Part shown: piece by piece, positions 51,178 to 60,190 of the stretch
Layout of the letters: every line of letters begins with the position of its first letter
Numbering within the stretch: position 1 is the stretch's first letter
Source: Roseateles depolymerans
GTDB lineage: Bacteria > Pseudomonadota > Gammaproteobacteria > Burkholderiales > Burkholderiaceae_C
DNA length: 64,000 bases
Assembly: GCF_003387155.1 (NCBI RefSeq)
Contig: NZ_QUMT01000002.1
Coordinates: forward strand, 1,059,694 to 1,123,693
Direction of reading: 5' to 3'
Program-made: the position numbers and the translations under genes
Notes under the pieces: model-generated
Told to the model about the DNA's origin: nothing
The model's input: only the letters and a program-made list of their open reading frames with translations
Database searches by the model: none

Positions 51178-52500
51178 ATGGACCCCTCCGCGCTCAATGA
51201 CCCGTTTGCGGGTTTCGACGACCAGCGCACCTTCATCAAACCGCGTCCCGGCGGTGCTGCGCCTGCCCGTTCGGTGAATCCGGACGGCAGCGGCGAGCCC
51301 CTGCCCGATGCGGAAGCCAAGGGGCTCAATCCGCTGCTGTCGCTGGCCAACAAGCTGCTGCTGCTGGTGCCGCCGCTGCGAGCCACGCGCAGGGTGGAGG
51401 ACCCGGCCGCGCTGCGCAACCAGCTGGCCCAGGCCATCCGGGACTTCGCCGCGCAGGCGCAGTCGGCCGGCATTGCGCCGGAACGCATCATGGCCACCCG
51501 CTACGTGCTGTGCACGATGATGGACGAAGCCGCTGCCGACACCCCCTGGGGCGGCTCCGGCGTCTGGGCGCGCCACAGCCTGCTGTCCATGTTCCATAAC
51601 GAGACCTGGGGCGGCGAGAAGGTCTTCCAGCTGATGGCCCGACTGGCCGAGAAGCCGGAGGAGAACCGCGACCTGCTCGAGGTCATCTATGCCGCGCTGA
51701 CGCTGGGCTTCGAAGGTCGTTACCGCGTCATCGACAACGGCCGCGCCCAGCTCGAAGCCGTGCGGGACCGCCTGGCCCAGATCCTCAAGCAGCAGCGCGG
51801 CGACTATGCCCCCGCGCTGGCCCAGCACTGGCAGGTGGAAGCCACGCAAAAGCGCCGCCATTTGGGCTGGCTGCCGCTGGCGGCCCTGACCGCCGTGGTG
51901 GCGCTGGTGCTGGCGGGCACCTACCTGATGCTCACCCTGTCGCTGGCCGAGCGGTCCGATCCGGTCTTCGGCCAGATCCAGTCGCTGCGGCTCACGCCGC
52001 CGGTCGTCGCACCCGCGGCCCCGCCGGCCAAGCCGCGCCTGGCGCAGTTCCTGCAGTCCGACATCAAGGCAGGCCTGGTGGCCGTGCGCGATGAAGTCGA
52101 CCGCAGCGTGGTCACGATTCGCGGCGACGGCCTGTTCGCCGGCGGCAGCGCGACCCTGTCGCCGGACCGGGAGCCGCTGATGCTGCGCATCGCCGATGCG
52201 CTGAGCAAGGTGCAGGGCCAGGTGCTGGTCACCGGCCACAGCGACAACCAGCCGATCCGCTCCGCCCGTTTCCCGTCCAACTGGCATCTGTCGGAAGAAC
52301 GGGCGCACACGGTGGCGGAACTGCTGATGGCCCACCAGGTGGGCGCCGAGCGGGTGCGCGCCGAAGGCCGGGCGGATGCCGAGCCGGTGGCGCCCAATGA
52401 CAGCCCTGCCAATCGCGCCCTGAACCGGCGCGTCGAAATCAGTCTGATGATCGGTGGCCGCGCGGAAGCCGCGCCGGCGGCCAGCGGAGCCGCACGATGA
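51178..52500 (+). CDS. tssL: T6SS inner-membrane protein TssL with OmpA-like domain
   Basis: 440 residues. A DotU-type cytoplasmic domain (about residues 50-210: NPLLSLANKLLLLVPPLRAT, TRYVLCTMMDEAAADTPWGG, SLLSMFHNETWGGEKVFQ, YAALTLGFEGRYRV) is followed by one membrane segment (LAALTAVVALVLAGTYLMLT) and a periplasmic OmpA/MotB-like peptidoglycan-binding domain (VLVTGHSDNQPIRSARFPSN then RALNRRVEISLMI). This extended form anchors the machine in the cell wall directly. Overlaps tssM by 4 bases. Confidence 0.95.
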   Translation: MDPSALNDPFAGFDDQRTFIKPRPGGAAPARSVNPDGSGEPLPDAEAKGLNPLLSLANKLLLLVPPLRATRRVEDPAALRNQLAQAIRDFAAQAQSAGIAPERIMATRYVLCTMMDEAAADTPWGGSGVWARHSLLSMFHNETWGGEKVFQLMARLAEKPEENRDLLEVIYAALTLGFEGRYRVIDNGRAQLEAVRDRLAQILKQQRGDYAPALAQHWQVEATQKRRHLGWLPLAALTAVVALVLAGTYLMLTLSLAERSDPVFGQIQSLRLTPPVVAPAAPPAKPRLAQFLQSDIKAGLVAVRDEVDRSVVTIRGDGLFAGGSATLSPDREPLMLRIADALSKVQGQVLVTGHSDNQPIRSARFPSNWHLSEERAHTVAELLMAHQVGAERVRAEGRADAEPVAPNDSPANRALNRRVEISLMIGGRAEAAPAASGAAR

Positions 52501-55500
52501 AACGCGTTCTGGGATGGATCTTCAACCGCTGGGTGCTGCTGGCGGTGCTCTTGCTGGCCGTGGCGCTGGTGATCTGGATCATCGGCCCGCTGGTGGCCAT
52601 CGGGGACTATCGACCGCTGGAGACGGAGCGCTCCCGGTGGATCACCATCGCGGTGATGGTGCTGGTGGTGGCGGCCCTCATCGGCTGGCAGCGCTGGCGC
52701 GCCAGCCGCAGCAACCAGGCGGTGGTGCAGCAGCTGATGCAGTCGCCCACCGGCCCGGCCGACGCCGAGCGGGACAGCCCCGACATGGCGGCCGTGCGCG
52801 AGCGCTTCCAGCAGGCCATGGCCACGCTGCAGCGCGCCCGGTTCGGCGCCGGCAACCAGCTCAAGGGCTGGGCGGCGCGGCTGGGCGGGCGCTACCTCTA
52901 CGAGCTGCCCTGGTACCTGATCATCGGCGCCCCTGGCTCCGGCAAGACCACCGCCCTGCGTCACAGCGGCCTGCAATTCCCGCTGGCCGACCAGATGGGC
53001 GACCACGCCATCCGCGGCGTGGGCGGCACGCGCCATTGCGACTGGTGGTTCACCGACCAGGCGGTGCTGATCGACACCGCCGGTCGCTTCACCACGCAGG
53101 ACAGCGACCCGACCAACGACAAGGCCACCTGGAGCGGCTTTCTCCAGATGCTGCGCCGCTCCCGCCCGCGTCAGCCGCTCAACGGCGCGCTGGTGACGGT
53201 CTCCGTCTCCGACCTGCTCGCGCGCACCGCCGCCGAGCGCGCGCAGTACGCCGCCACCGTGCGCGGCCGCCTGCAGGAGCTGCACAAGGACCTGGACGTC
53301 CGTTTCCCGATCTACCTGTTGGTGACCAAGGCCGACCTGCTGTCCGGGTTCATGGACTACATGGCCACCATCGACAAGGACCAGCGCGCCGCGCCATGGG
53401 GCTTCACATTCCCGCGCGCCGCTGCAACGCCGCTGGCCCAGGCCGGCGCCGAATTCGACGCCCTGGCCCAGCGCCTGCTGGACGGCCTGATCGACCGCCT
53501 GCAAGCCGAGCGCGACCCGCAGCGCCGCGCCCGCATCTACGGCTTCCCGGCGCAGTTCGGCACGCTTCGCCAGGCGCTGCTGGAATTCCTGGACGGCGTG
53601 TTTGCGCCCTCCCCCTATGAAGCCCAGCCGATGCTGCGCGGCGTTTATTTCGTCAGCGGCACCCAGGAAGGCACGCCGATCGACCGGGTGCTGGGCTCGG
53701 TGGCCCGCAACTACCGGCTGGAAAACGCGGTCATCGCGCCCAACCAGGCCAGCGGCCGCAGCTACTTCCTGAACCGTCTGCTGAGCGAAGTGGTCTTTGC
53801 CGAAGCGGGCCTGGGCGGCACCAACCGCCGCTGGGAGCGCATGCGCAATGCCTGGATGGTGGCCGGCTACGCCACCGTCGGGCTGCTGGGCATCGGCATG
53901 CTGACCGCCTGGGCGGTGAGCTACAGCAACAACCGCAAGTACATCAGCGATGTGTCGGCCCATGCCGAGCAGGTGCGGGAGCTGTTGCAGTCCACGCCCA
54001 ACCGTGCCACTGCGGACGTGCTGCCCATCCTGCCGGCCCTGGACGCCACCAAGAGCCTGGCCAAGCTGGACGGGGCCACGCCCTGGTCCATGCGCTGGGG
54101 CCTGTTCCAGGGCCGCAAGCTCGACAGCGCCGCCCATGCGGCCTACCAGCGCATGCTGGGCGACGCCCTGCTGCCGCGCATCATGCTGCGCATCGAAGAG
54201 CAGTTGCGCCAGGGCAGCAACACGCCGGAGACGCTGTATGAGGCGCTCAAGGCCTATGTGATGCTGCACAACACCGACCACTTCGACGGTGCGTCGCTGA
54301 AGCAGCATGTGATGACCGACTGGGAGACCACCCGGCGCGAGCTGACGCCCGAGCAGCGCGAGCAGCTCAGCCAGCATCTGGAAGCGCTGCTGGCCCAGGG
54401 CGGCGTGGCCTCGCCCCTGCCCGATGACGAGGCCCTGCTCAAGGCCACGCGCACCCAGCTCTCCACCCTGCCGCTGCCGCAGCGCATCTACAACCGCATC
54501 AAGGCGCAGCGGCTGGGCGGTGATTTCCCGGACTTCACCGTGGCCCGCGCAGCGGGGGCGAATGCCTCGCTGGTGTTTGTGCGGGCCAGCGGCGCACCGC
54601 TGACCTCCGGCGTGCCGGGGCTCTACACCCGCGAAGGTTATCTGCGCGGCTTCCAGCCGCTGGTGGGCCAGGCGGCCTCGCAACTGGCCTCGGAGCAGTC
54701 CTGGGTGCTGGGCGTGGCCGATGCGCCCAAGACCGCCACGTCGATGGTGCAGGCCAACGGACCGCTGGAGAACGAAGTCCGCCAGCTCTACCTGACCGAC
54801 TACGCGGCCACCTGGGACTCGTTCCTGGCCGACATCAAGCTGCAGCCGATGGGCACGGTGACCCAGTCGGTGGAGCGCTCGCGCCTGCTGTCGGCATCGG
54901 ACAGCCCGCTGCCGCCGCTGCTCAAGGCCATCTCCCGCGAGACCACGCTGGCCTCGGGCGGCAATGCCATCGAGCAGGCGCAGCAGAAGGCGGGTGACCT
55001 GCTTCAGAAGTCGCGGGACAAGATCGTCAATGCCATCTCTGGCAAGGCCACGCCGGCAGACGCCGCCGCCCAGCAGCGGCTGGAAGCCACCATCGTGGAC
55101 GACCGCTTCGCCGGCCTGCGCAACCTGGTGACGGCCCCGCCCGGCGGCGGCAAGTCGCCGCTGGATGAGACGCTGGCGTTGATCGGCGAGGCCAACGTGG
55201 TGCTGAGCGCCGCGGAGACCGCGCTCAAGGGCGGGTCCGCCCCGCCGCCTTCCCCAGTACCCAACCGTCTGAAGGTGGAAGCCACCCGCATGCCGGAGCC
55301 GCTGCGCACCATGCTGGACGACCTGTCCAGCAGCTCGTCACGCGTGTCCCAAGGGGCGTTGCGCCAGACGCTGAGCCAGGAAGTGCGCTCGCAAGTCGGT
55401 GAGTTCTGCCAGCAGGCCGTGGCTGGGCGTTATCCGCTGGACCGCAACTCGTCCCGCGATGTGACGCAGGCCGACTTTGCCACGCTGTTCGGCCCTGGCG

Positions 55501-56066
55501 GCAAGATCGACCAGCTCTTCCAGCAAAAGCTCGCGCCCTATGTGGACACCACCACCCGCCCCTGGAAGTTCCGGCCGGTGGAAGGCACGCCGCTGGGCGG
55601 CGATGTGGGCACCCTGCCCCAGTTCCAGCGCGCCGCGGTGATCAAGGAAACCTTCTTCCCCGGCACCAATGCGCCGTCCCTGCGGCTGGACTTCAAGCCG
55701 GTGGAAATGGACACCACCATCCAGCAGTTCATCCTGGACGTGGACGGCCAGATCGTCCGCTATGCCCACGGTCCGCAGATTCCGAGCTCGGTGCAGTGGC
55801 CCGGTCCGCGCGGCAGCTCGCAGGTGCGGGTGCAGGTCAGCCCGGCCAGCGCCAACGGCTCGTCCGGCATGGTCAACGACGGCCCCTGGGCCCTGTTCCG
55901 GCTGTTCGACCGCGTGAAGATTGAAAAAACCAACGCGCCGGAGCGCTTCCGCGTCACCTTCGACGTGGACGGCCGCAAGGCGGTGTTCGAGGTGACGGCC
56001 AGCAGCGTGAACAACCCGTTCCGGCTGAATGAGCTGAACCAGTTCTCCTGCCCCACCAGCCTCTGA
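52497..56066 (+). CDS. tssM: T6SS inner-membrane protein TssM (IcmF)
   Basis: 1189 residues. Two N-terminal membrane segments (about 11-31 and 49-64), a cytoplasmic NTPase domain with intact Walker A GAPGSGKT at 144-151 and VLIDTAGRFTTQDS as switch region, a third membrane segment near residue 455 (AGYATVGLLGIGMLTAWAVS), and a large periplasmic part ending in the TssM C-terminal beta-domain that contacts TssJ. Because Walker A is complete, ATP or GTP binding is likely; in some species this motif is degenerate. ATGA overlap with tssL. Confidence 0.96.
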   Translation: MKRVLGWIFNRWVLLAVLLLAVALVIWIIGPLVAIGDYRPLETERSRWITIAVMVLVVAALIGWQRWRASRSNQAVVQQLMQSPTGPADAERDSPDMAAVRERFQQAMATLQRARFGAGNQLKGWAARLGGRYLYELPWYLIIGAPGSGKTTALRHSGLQFPLADQMGDHAIRGVGGTRHCDWWFTDQAVLIDTAGRFTTQDSDPTNDKATWSGFLQMLRRSRPRQPLNGALVTVSVSDLLARTAAERAQYAATVRGRLQELHKDLDVRFPIYLLVTKADLLSGFMDYMATIDKDQRAAPWGFTFPRAAATPLAQAGAEFDALAQRLLDGLIDRLQAERDPQRRARIYGFPAQFGTLRQALLEFLDGVFAPSPYEAQPMLRGVYFVSGTQEGTPIDRVLGSVARNYRLENAVIAPNQASGRSYFLNRLLSEVVFAEAGLGGTNRRWERMRNAWMVAGYATVGLLGIGMLTAWAVSYSNNRKYISDVSAHAEQVRELLQSTPNRATADVLPILPALDATKSLAKLDGATPWSMRWGLFQGRKLDSAAHAAYQRMLGDALLPRIMLRIEEQLRQGSNTPETLYEALKAYVMLHNTDHFDGASLKQHVMTDWETTRRELTPEQREQLSQHLEALLAQGGVASPLPDDEALLKATRTQLSTLPLPQRIYNRIKAQRLGGDFPDFTVARAAGANASLVFVRASGAPLTSGVPGLYTREGYLRGFQPLVGQAASQLASEQSWVLGVADAPKTATSMVQANGPLENEVRQLYLTDYAATWDSFLADIKLQPMGTVTQSVERSRLLSASDSPLPPLLKAISRETTLASGGNAIEQAQQKAGDLLQKSRDKIVNAISGKATPADAAAQQRLEATIVDDRFAGLRNLVTAPPGGGKSPLDETLALIGEANVVLSAAETALKGGSAPPPSPVPNRLKVEATRMPEPLRTMLDDLSSSSSRVSQGALRQTLSQEVRSQVGEFCQQAVAGRYPLDRNSSRDVTQADFATLFGPGGKIDQLFQQKLAPYVDTTTRPWKFRPVEGTPLGGDVGTLPQFQRAAVIKETFFPGTNAPSLRLDFKPVEMDTTIQQFILDVDGQIVRYAHGPQIPSSVQWPGPRGSSQVRVQVSPASANGSSGMVNDGPWALFRLFDRVKIEKTNAPERFRVTFDVDGRKAVFEVTASSVNNPFRLNELNQFSCPTSL

Positions 56067-56074
56067 GGTCCTGC

Positions 56075-56794
56075 ATGGTTTCCTCCTCGACTGCAGGGGC
56101 CGCCGAGATGGGCGGTGCCGAATTCACGCCGGGCTGGTACGGAAAGCTCGCACCGCTGGGGGACTTCGCCCAGCGCCGCCTGCCGGCGCATTGGGTCAAG
56201 CAGTGTGACCCATGGCTGTCCGCGCTGATGCGGGACCTGCCGCTGGCCCTGGGGCCCCACTGGCTGGACCTCTACCTCACCGCGCCGGTGATCCGCTTTG
56301 CGTGGGCGCCGGGCGTGGTCGACATGAAGTGGTGGTTCGGCGTGATGATGCCCAGCTGCGACAACGTGGGCCGGTATTTCCCGCTGGTGATCGGCCAGCA
56401 GCGCACCGACCCGCCGGTGGACCGCGCCGGCCTGGACCATTTGGAGCGCTGGTATGCGGTGCTGACCCAGGCCGCGGTGCACACGCTGGAGGACGGCGCC
56501 ACGCTGGAGTCCTTCGAGCAGCGCCTGGCCACCGCACCGGCTTTTCCGGCCAGTGCGGCGGCGGCGATCCCGCTGCCGGATGCGGCCAATCGCTGGCAGA
56601 CCTTCAGCCCGCCGACCAGCTCCCTGCCCAGCGGGCTGGCGATGCTGGCGGCCGGGGAACTGATGGAGCGGCTGGCGGGCTGCACGCTGTGGTCCAACCG
56701 GCCGGTGGCGCCGGCCTTGCCGCAATTCCAGTGGGGACCGGGGTTGCCGGGGGCGCAGGTGTTTGGGGCGCTGCTGACGCAGGCGGCGCGCTGA
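56075..56794 (+). CDS. tagF: T6SS-associated protein TagF
   Basis: 239 residues. TagF signature: PGWYGKLAPLGDFAQRRLPA, then WLDLYLTAPVIRFAWAPGV, MPSCDNVGRYFPLVIG. In Pseudomonas TagF is a post-translational repressor that acts on Fha to keep the T6SS off; it can be fused to PppA. Here it is separate, 8 bases after tssM on the plus strand, while its pathway partners pppA and fha lie on the minus strand just downstream. Confidence 0.92.
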   Translation: MVSSSTAGAAEMGGAEFTPGWYGKLAPLGDFAQRRLPAHWVKQCDPWLSALMRDLPLALGPHWLDLYLTAPVIRFAWAPGVVDMKWWFGVMMPSCDNVGRYFPLVIGQQRTDPPVDRAGLDHLERWYAVLTQAAVHTLEDGATLESFEQRLATAPAFPASAAAAIPLPDAANRWQTFSPPTSSLPSGLAMLAAGELMERLAGCTLWSNRPVAPALPQFQWGPGLPGAQVFGALLTQAAR

Positions 56795-56822
56795 TCGTCG
56801 CTGCGTGCGGTGGGCAGGGTCG

Positions 56823-56844
56823 CCCAGCGCTGATCGGCGCTGGG
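56823..56844. terminator. Hairpin between convergent tagF and pppA
   Basis: CCCAGCGC (56823-56830), TGATCG loop, GCGCTGGG (56837-56844) is a perfect 8-bp stem in the 181-base convergent gap. No T tract follows, so it may act as a bidirectional stop with rho or only as a processing site. The rest of the gap shows no gene. Confidence 0.45.
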
Positions 56845-56975
56845 TGAGCGTGGACGCGATTCGCTGAAGGCTGCCGCGGCAGACCGAGCCGCCATCCGTT
56901 GATTGCGGCTACCGCGGGCCTCGTCGTGGCCTGGTGATGTCGCTGCGGCCGGGCGGGCGCGGCCCTCCAGCGCGT

Positions 56976-57938
56976 TTACAGCGGCATGCGCCGCGTGGTT
57001 TCGTCGTCCTCGTCTTCGTCGGACTGCGGCTGAGCAGCGGTCGCGCTGACGACGACTTCACGGCGGTCGCCGACGGGCGTCGTTCCGGACCCAGACGCAC
57101 CCGAACTCTCGCTCGGGCTCGGGCCTGGAGATGCGGCCGAGCCGGCGGTCGGCGCGGTCACGGTGTCCTCGTCGTCGGGGCTCATCACCGGCGCGGTCTG
57201 GCGGTCCCCGACCCACAGGGCGATGGCACTGAAGTTGTCCTGGTTCGGCAACTCCCGCGCCTCGATCTCCGCCCGCATGGCCAGCAGCCAGTCCTGCGGG
57301 TTCTGCGCCAGGCGCAGCGTGTCTGGAATCGCGGCCTCGCCGGCACTGCCCCACCAGCCGTCGCTGCACAGCAGGAAGACGTCGCCGTCTTCCAGCGGCT
57401 CGGCGCCGGTGGTGTGGGGCTCCAGGTCATCGTCGATGCCCAGCGCTGCCACCAGATGATTCTTGTGCGGGTGGTCCTCGGCCTGCGCCGGGGTGATGAG
57501 CCCGGCATCGATCAGGCGCTGCACCACGCTGTCGTCGTTGGTGACGCGGTCGACGCGGCCGTTGCGCAGTCGGTAGAGCCGGGAATCCCCGACATGCGTC
57601 CACATGGCGAAGTTGCGCTGCGCATCCACGCACAGCGCCACCAGCGTGGTGTGCATGCGGGCGCGGCCGCTTTCCTCAATGCCGCGACGGACGTCGTCAT
57701 GGGCGGCCATCACCGCCCCGGTCAGCAGTTCAGGGCGCCACGGCAAGGTGGCATCGCCCAGCGCCAGTTGCATGCGCGAGACCGCGCGACGAGCGGCCTC
57801 CGCGCCGTTGCGGTGGCCGCCGGCGCCGTCGCACAGGACGGCATACCAGCCAGGGCCGTTCTCGTGGGCCACCACCGCATCTTCGTTGGTGGTGCGCTGG
57901 CCGATTTCGCTGCAGGCCGCGACTCGGATCTTGAGCAT
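56976..57938 (-). CDS. pppA: T6SS PP2C-type phosphatase PppA
   Basis: 320 residues. The PP2C metal-binding motifs are complete: TNEDAVVAHEN, VLCDGAGGHRNGAEAARRAV, MHTTLVALCVD, WTHVGDSRLYRLR, LLCSDGWWG and LPNQDNFSAIAL. It dephosphorylates Fha and turns off the threonine-phosphorylation pathway that activates T6SS. A C-terminal acidic Ser/Thr/Pro-rich tail of about 65 residues (DEDTVTAPTAGSAASPGPSP, then DEDEDDETTRRMPL) is unusual and could itself be a kinase substrate. The gene follows fha by 27 bases. No PpkA kinase gene is in the window. Confidence 0.92.
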   Translation of the reverse strand: MLKIRVAACSEIGQRTTNEDAVVAHENGPGWYAVLCDGAGGHRNGAEAARRAVSRMQLALGDATLPWRPELLTGAVMAAHDDVRRGIEESGRARMHTTLVALCVDAQRNFAMWTHVGDSRLYRLRNGRVDRVTNDDSVVQRLIDAGLITPAQAEDHPHKNHLVAALGIDDDLEPHTTGAEPLEDGDVFLLCSDGWWGSAGEAAIPDTLRLAQNPQDWLLAMRAEIEARELPNQDNFSAIALWVGDRQTAPVMSPDDEDTVTAPTAGSAASPGPSPSESSGASGSGTTPVGDRREVVVSATAAQPQSDEDEDDETTRRMPL

Positions 57939-57965
57939 GGTGTCGTGTGGTGGACCAGGTCCGCG

Positions 57966-60026
57966 TCAGGCCGCGGTCTTGCGTTGATTCAGGCGTTCGA
58001 GCTGCTCTTCGTAGGCCTCCAGGAAGGCCTTGCCGAAGAGATTGTGGAAGTCCTCCTGGGCCTCCTCACGAATGGATTCGAAATGCTGCAGATACAGCTC
58101 CCAGAGCTTGGCCTTGCGGTTGAGGGTGAGCACGCTGTCCAGCATCGAGCGGCTGGTGAGCTTGGACTCCAGCATCTCGGGCTTGAAGCGGCCCAGCACC
58201 CCCTCCAGCGCGGCACGGGTGCCGGCCATGGTGCCAATGGTATGGCCGACGAGGTCGTGCATGGCGTCGGACATGGCAGCCGGCCCCGGCAGGAAACCCC
58301 GCACCGGCGGTTGAAGCAATTGTTCCAGGGCCGCCTGGGCATCCGGGGAGAACTTGAGCGGGTTGTTGTCCCGCGATCGGATGACGGTGACCTGGGCCCG
58401 CAGCTCATGCTTGGTCGCGGCACGCACGGCCATCATCTGCAGCGTGCCGTCCACCGAGGAGCGCAGCAACTGGCCGATGACGCGCATCAGCTCCGGGGTC
58501 ATGCCCTGGGCAGGGTCGAAGCGGATGCCGGCGCCTTCGCTGAAGGCTTGCCAGAGGGCGGCGGCAGTGGTGGGGTCGGCTGGGCCTGCAGGCTGTTGCG
58601 GCTGCGATGGAGGTTGCGGACGCGCGGCTGGTCGCGGTGACGGCGGCGAAGACACGAGCCCGCCTGCTTCCGAGTCCATGAACATCGGTGTGGCGATGTC
58701 CGATGGCGTCGGCGGAACCGGGGCCAGGGCGGGCGGCAGATGGGGCGGAAGCGCAGCCGCAGGTGGCGCAAGAGCGTCTGGCGGGAACGCGTCCAGCAGA
58801 ATCGTCGACGCCGACGACGGCGAGCCGATCGTCGCAGACGGCGCAAGGATGGGCAGCGTCGCGGCGCCGGACGGCGGCGTTGTGGCGGCACCTGCGGGAC
58901 GGCCAGCGGTCGCGGTCTGCCGTACCTCCGGAGGACGGAACGAGCTGTTGAGCGCCGAGGTGTGGTCGGCCAGGGCCGGCGTCACCGGCTCGCTGTGCGA
59001 GGGCTTGACGGGCGCGTCCCCAAACAGGGCCAGCGGGTCGGTGGGCACTCCGCCTGAGGAGGCGTCTCCCAGCCCCTGCGTGGCCCCGGCCATGAAACCG
59101 GCCAGCGGATCGGCGGAACTGCTGCCGCCGGGCTGGAGACCGAACATGTCGTCCAGCGAGCTGGCGCCGCCGCCGGAGGATGGAATCAGGTCGCCAAACG
59201 CCCCGCCCCCGGAGACCGAGAAGTCCTGATGGGCGCGGGGCACGGCGGGGGCCGCCACCGGGGCGCCAAGGCCCCCAAAGTCAAAGCCACCGGACGATGA
59301 CGCGGCGGCAGCCGGCGATCGTGCCGGCGACGGCGGGGGCGCGAAAGGATCGAAGTCGTCGGGCAGCAGCGCAGCGGTCGGTGCCGGTGCGGCGACCGGT
59401 GCGGTCTTGTGCGTCTGGCCAAAGGCGGTGCGCGGTGCTGGGGGCGGCGGCGCGCCCAGCAGGTCGGCAAAGGGATTGCCTGAACTGCCGGAGTTGCTGG
59501 CGCTTCCGGCGCTTCCGGCGCTTCCGCCCAGCAGATCGGCAAATGGGTCGCTGGCGGGCAGCGGCGGCGGGAGCGGCCGACCTGATCCAAAGCCGTCCAG
59601 CGCAGCCGCTGGCGGCGCAGTGCCGAACGCAGGCGCGCTTGCCACCCGCTGCGCCGGGGGCACGGCGCCGTCGGCGCGTGGCGACAGCATCATGTTGGTG
59701 TCAGCTACCGGCGCAATGGAGACCTGCAGCAGGTACCCGCCCATGCGGATCTCGTCCCGGTCCCGCACGGGCAGGCTCTGCCCCTGGGCCAGCGACTGGC
59801 CCGCCACGGTGATGGGGTTGGCGCTGCCGGTGTTGAGGATCAGGTAACCGTCGCCCGAGGGGCGGATCTCGGCCTGCTGCCGGGAAATGTGACGCTCCGG
59901 GTCCGGAAGGGCCAGGGTGTTGCCGTCCGCACGACCGATCGTGCCCCCCTGCGGGCCAAACTGTGCGGTGATGGGCTGCGTCAGGGGCAGGTCATTGAGC
60001 GACACTGCGCGCAGGGTGAGAGTCAT
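57966..60026 (-). CDS. tagH: T6SS FHA-domain scaffold protein (TagH/Fha)
   Basis: 686 residues from MTLTLRAVSL; the open frame to 60113 is not coding. N-terminal forkhead-associated domain (TIGRADGNTLALPD, ERHISRQQAEIRP, LILNTGSANPITV) binds phosphothreonine. A long Pro/Ala/Ser/Gly-rich, probably disordered linker (about residues 110-480) follows, with repeated aspartate/phenylalanine patches of the DPFADLLGG kind. The conserved TagH C-terminal domain begins near ALWQAFSEGAGIRFDPAQGM and ends in a charged helix (FGKAFLEAYEEQLERLN). It relays kinase/phosphatase signals to the membrane complex. Upstream of pppA in a two-gene minus-strand operon. Confidence 0.93.
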   Translation of the reverse strand: MTLTLRAVSLNDLPLTQPITAQFGPQGGTIGRADGNTLALPDPERHISRQQAEIRPSGDGYLILNTGSANPITVAGQSLAQGQSLPVRDRDEIRMGGYLLQVSIAPVADTNMMLSPRADGAVPPAQRVASAPAFGTAPPAAALDGFGSGRPLPPPLPASDPFADLLGGSAGSAGSASNSGSSGNPFADLLGAPPPPAPRTAFGQTHKTAPVAAPAPTAALLPDDFDPFAPPPSPARSPAAAASSSGGFDFGGLGAPVAAPAVPRAHQDFSVSGGGAFGDLIPSSGGGASSLDDMFGLQPGGSSSADPLAGFMAGATQGLGDASSGGVPTDPLALFGDAPVKPSHSEPVTPALADHTSALNSSFRPPEVRQTATAGRPAGAATTPPSGAATLPILAPSATIGSPSSASTILLDAFPPDALAPPAAALPPHLPPALAPVPPTPSDIATPMFMDSEAGGLVSSPPSPRPAARPQPPSQPQQPAGPADPTTAAALWQAFSEGAGIRFDPAQGMTPELMRVIGQLLRSSVDGTLQMMAVRAATKHELRAQVTVIRSRDNNPLKFSPDAQAALEQLLQPPVRGFLPGPAAMSDAMHDLVGHTIGTMAGTRAALEGVLGRFKPEMLESKLTSRSMLDSVLTLNRKAKLWELYLQHFESIREEAQEDFHNLFGKAFLEAYEEQLERLNQRKTAA

Positions 60027-60190
60027 GGTGCTGCCTTTGATCGATCCGGGACCGCCAGACGCGTCTTCGCGAAATAGTTGGCGGCCCTCGCATGTTTGCC
60101 GGTCCTGGCCCATGCTTCAATGAACGAAAGTCACCTTCTGTCTGCTGCGGCTGGCCTCATACTGCCGCGGCCCGTTCTGCTTCCCTAGCG

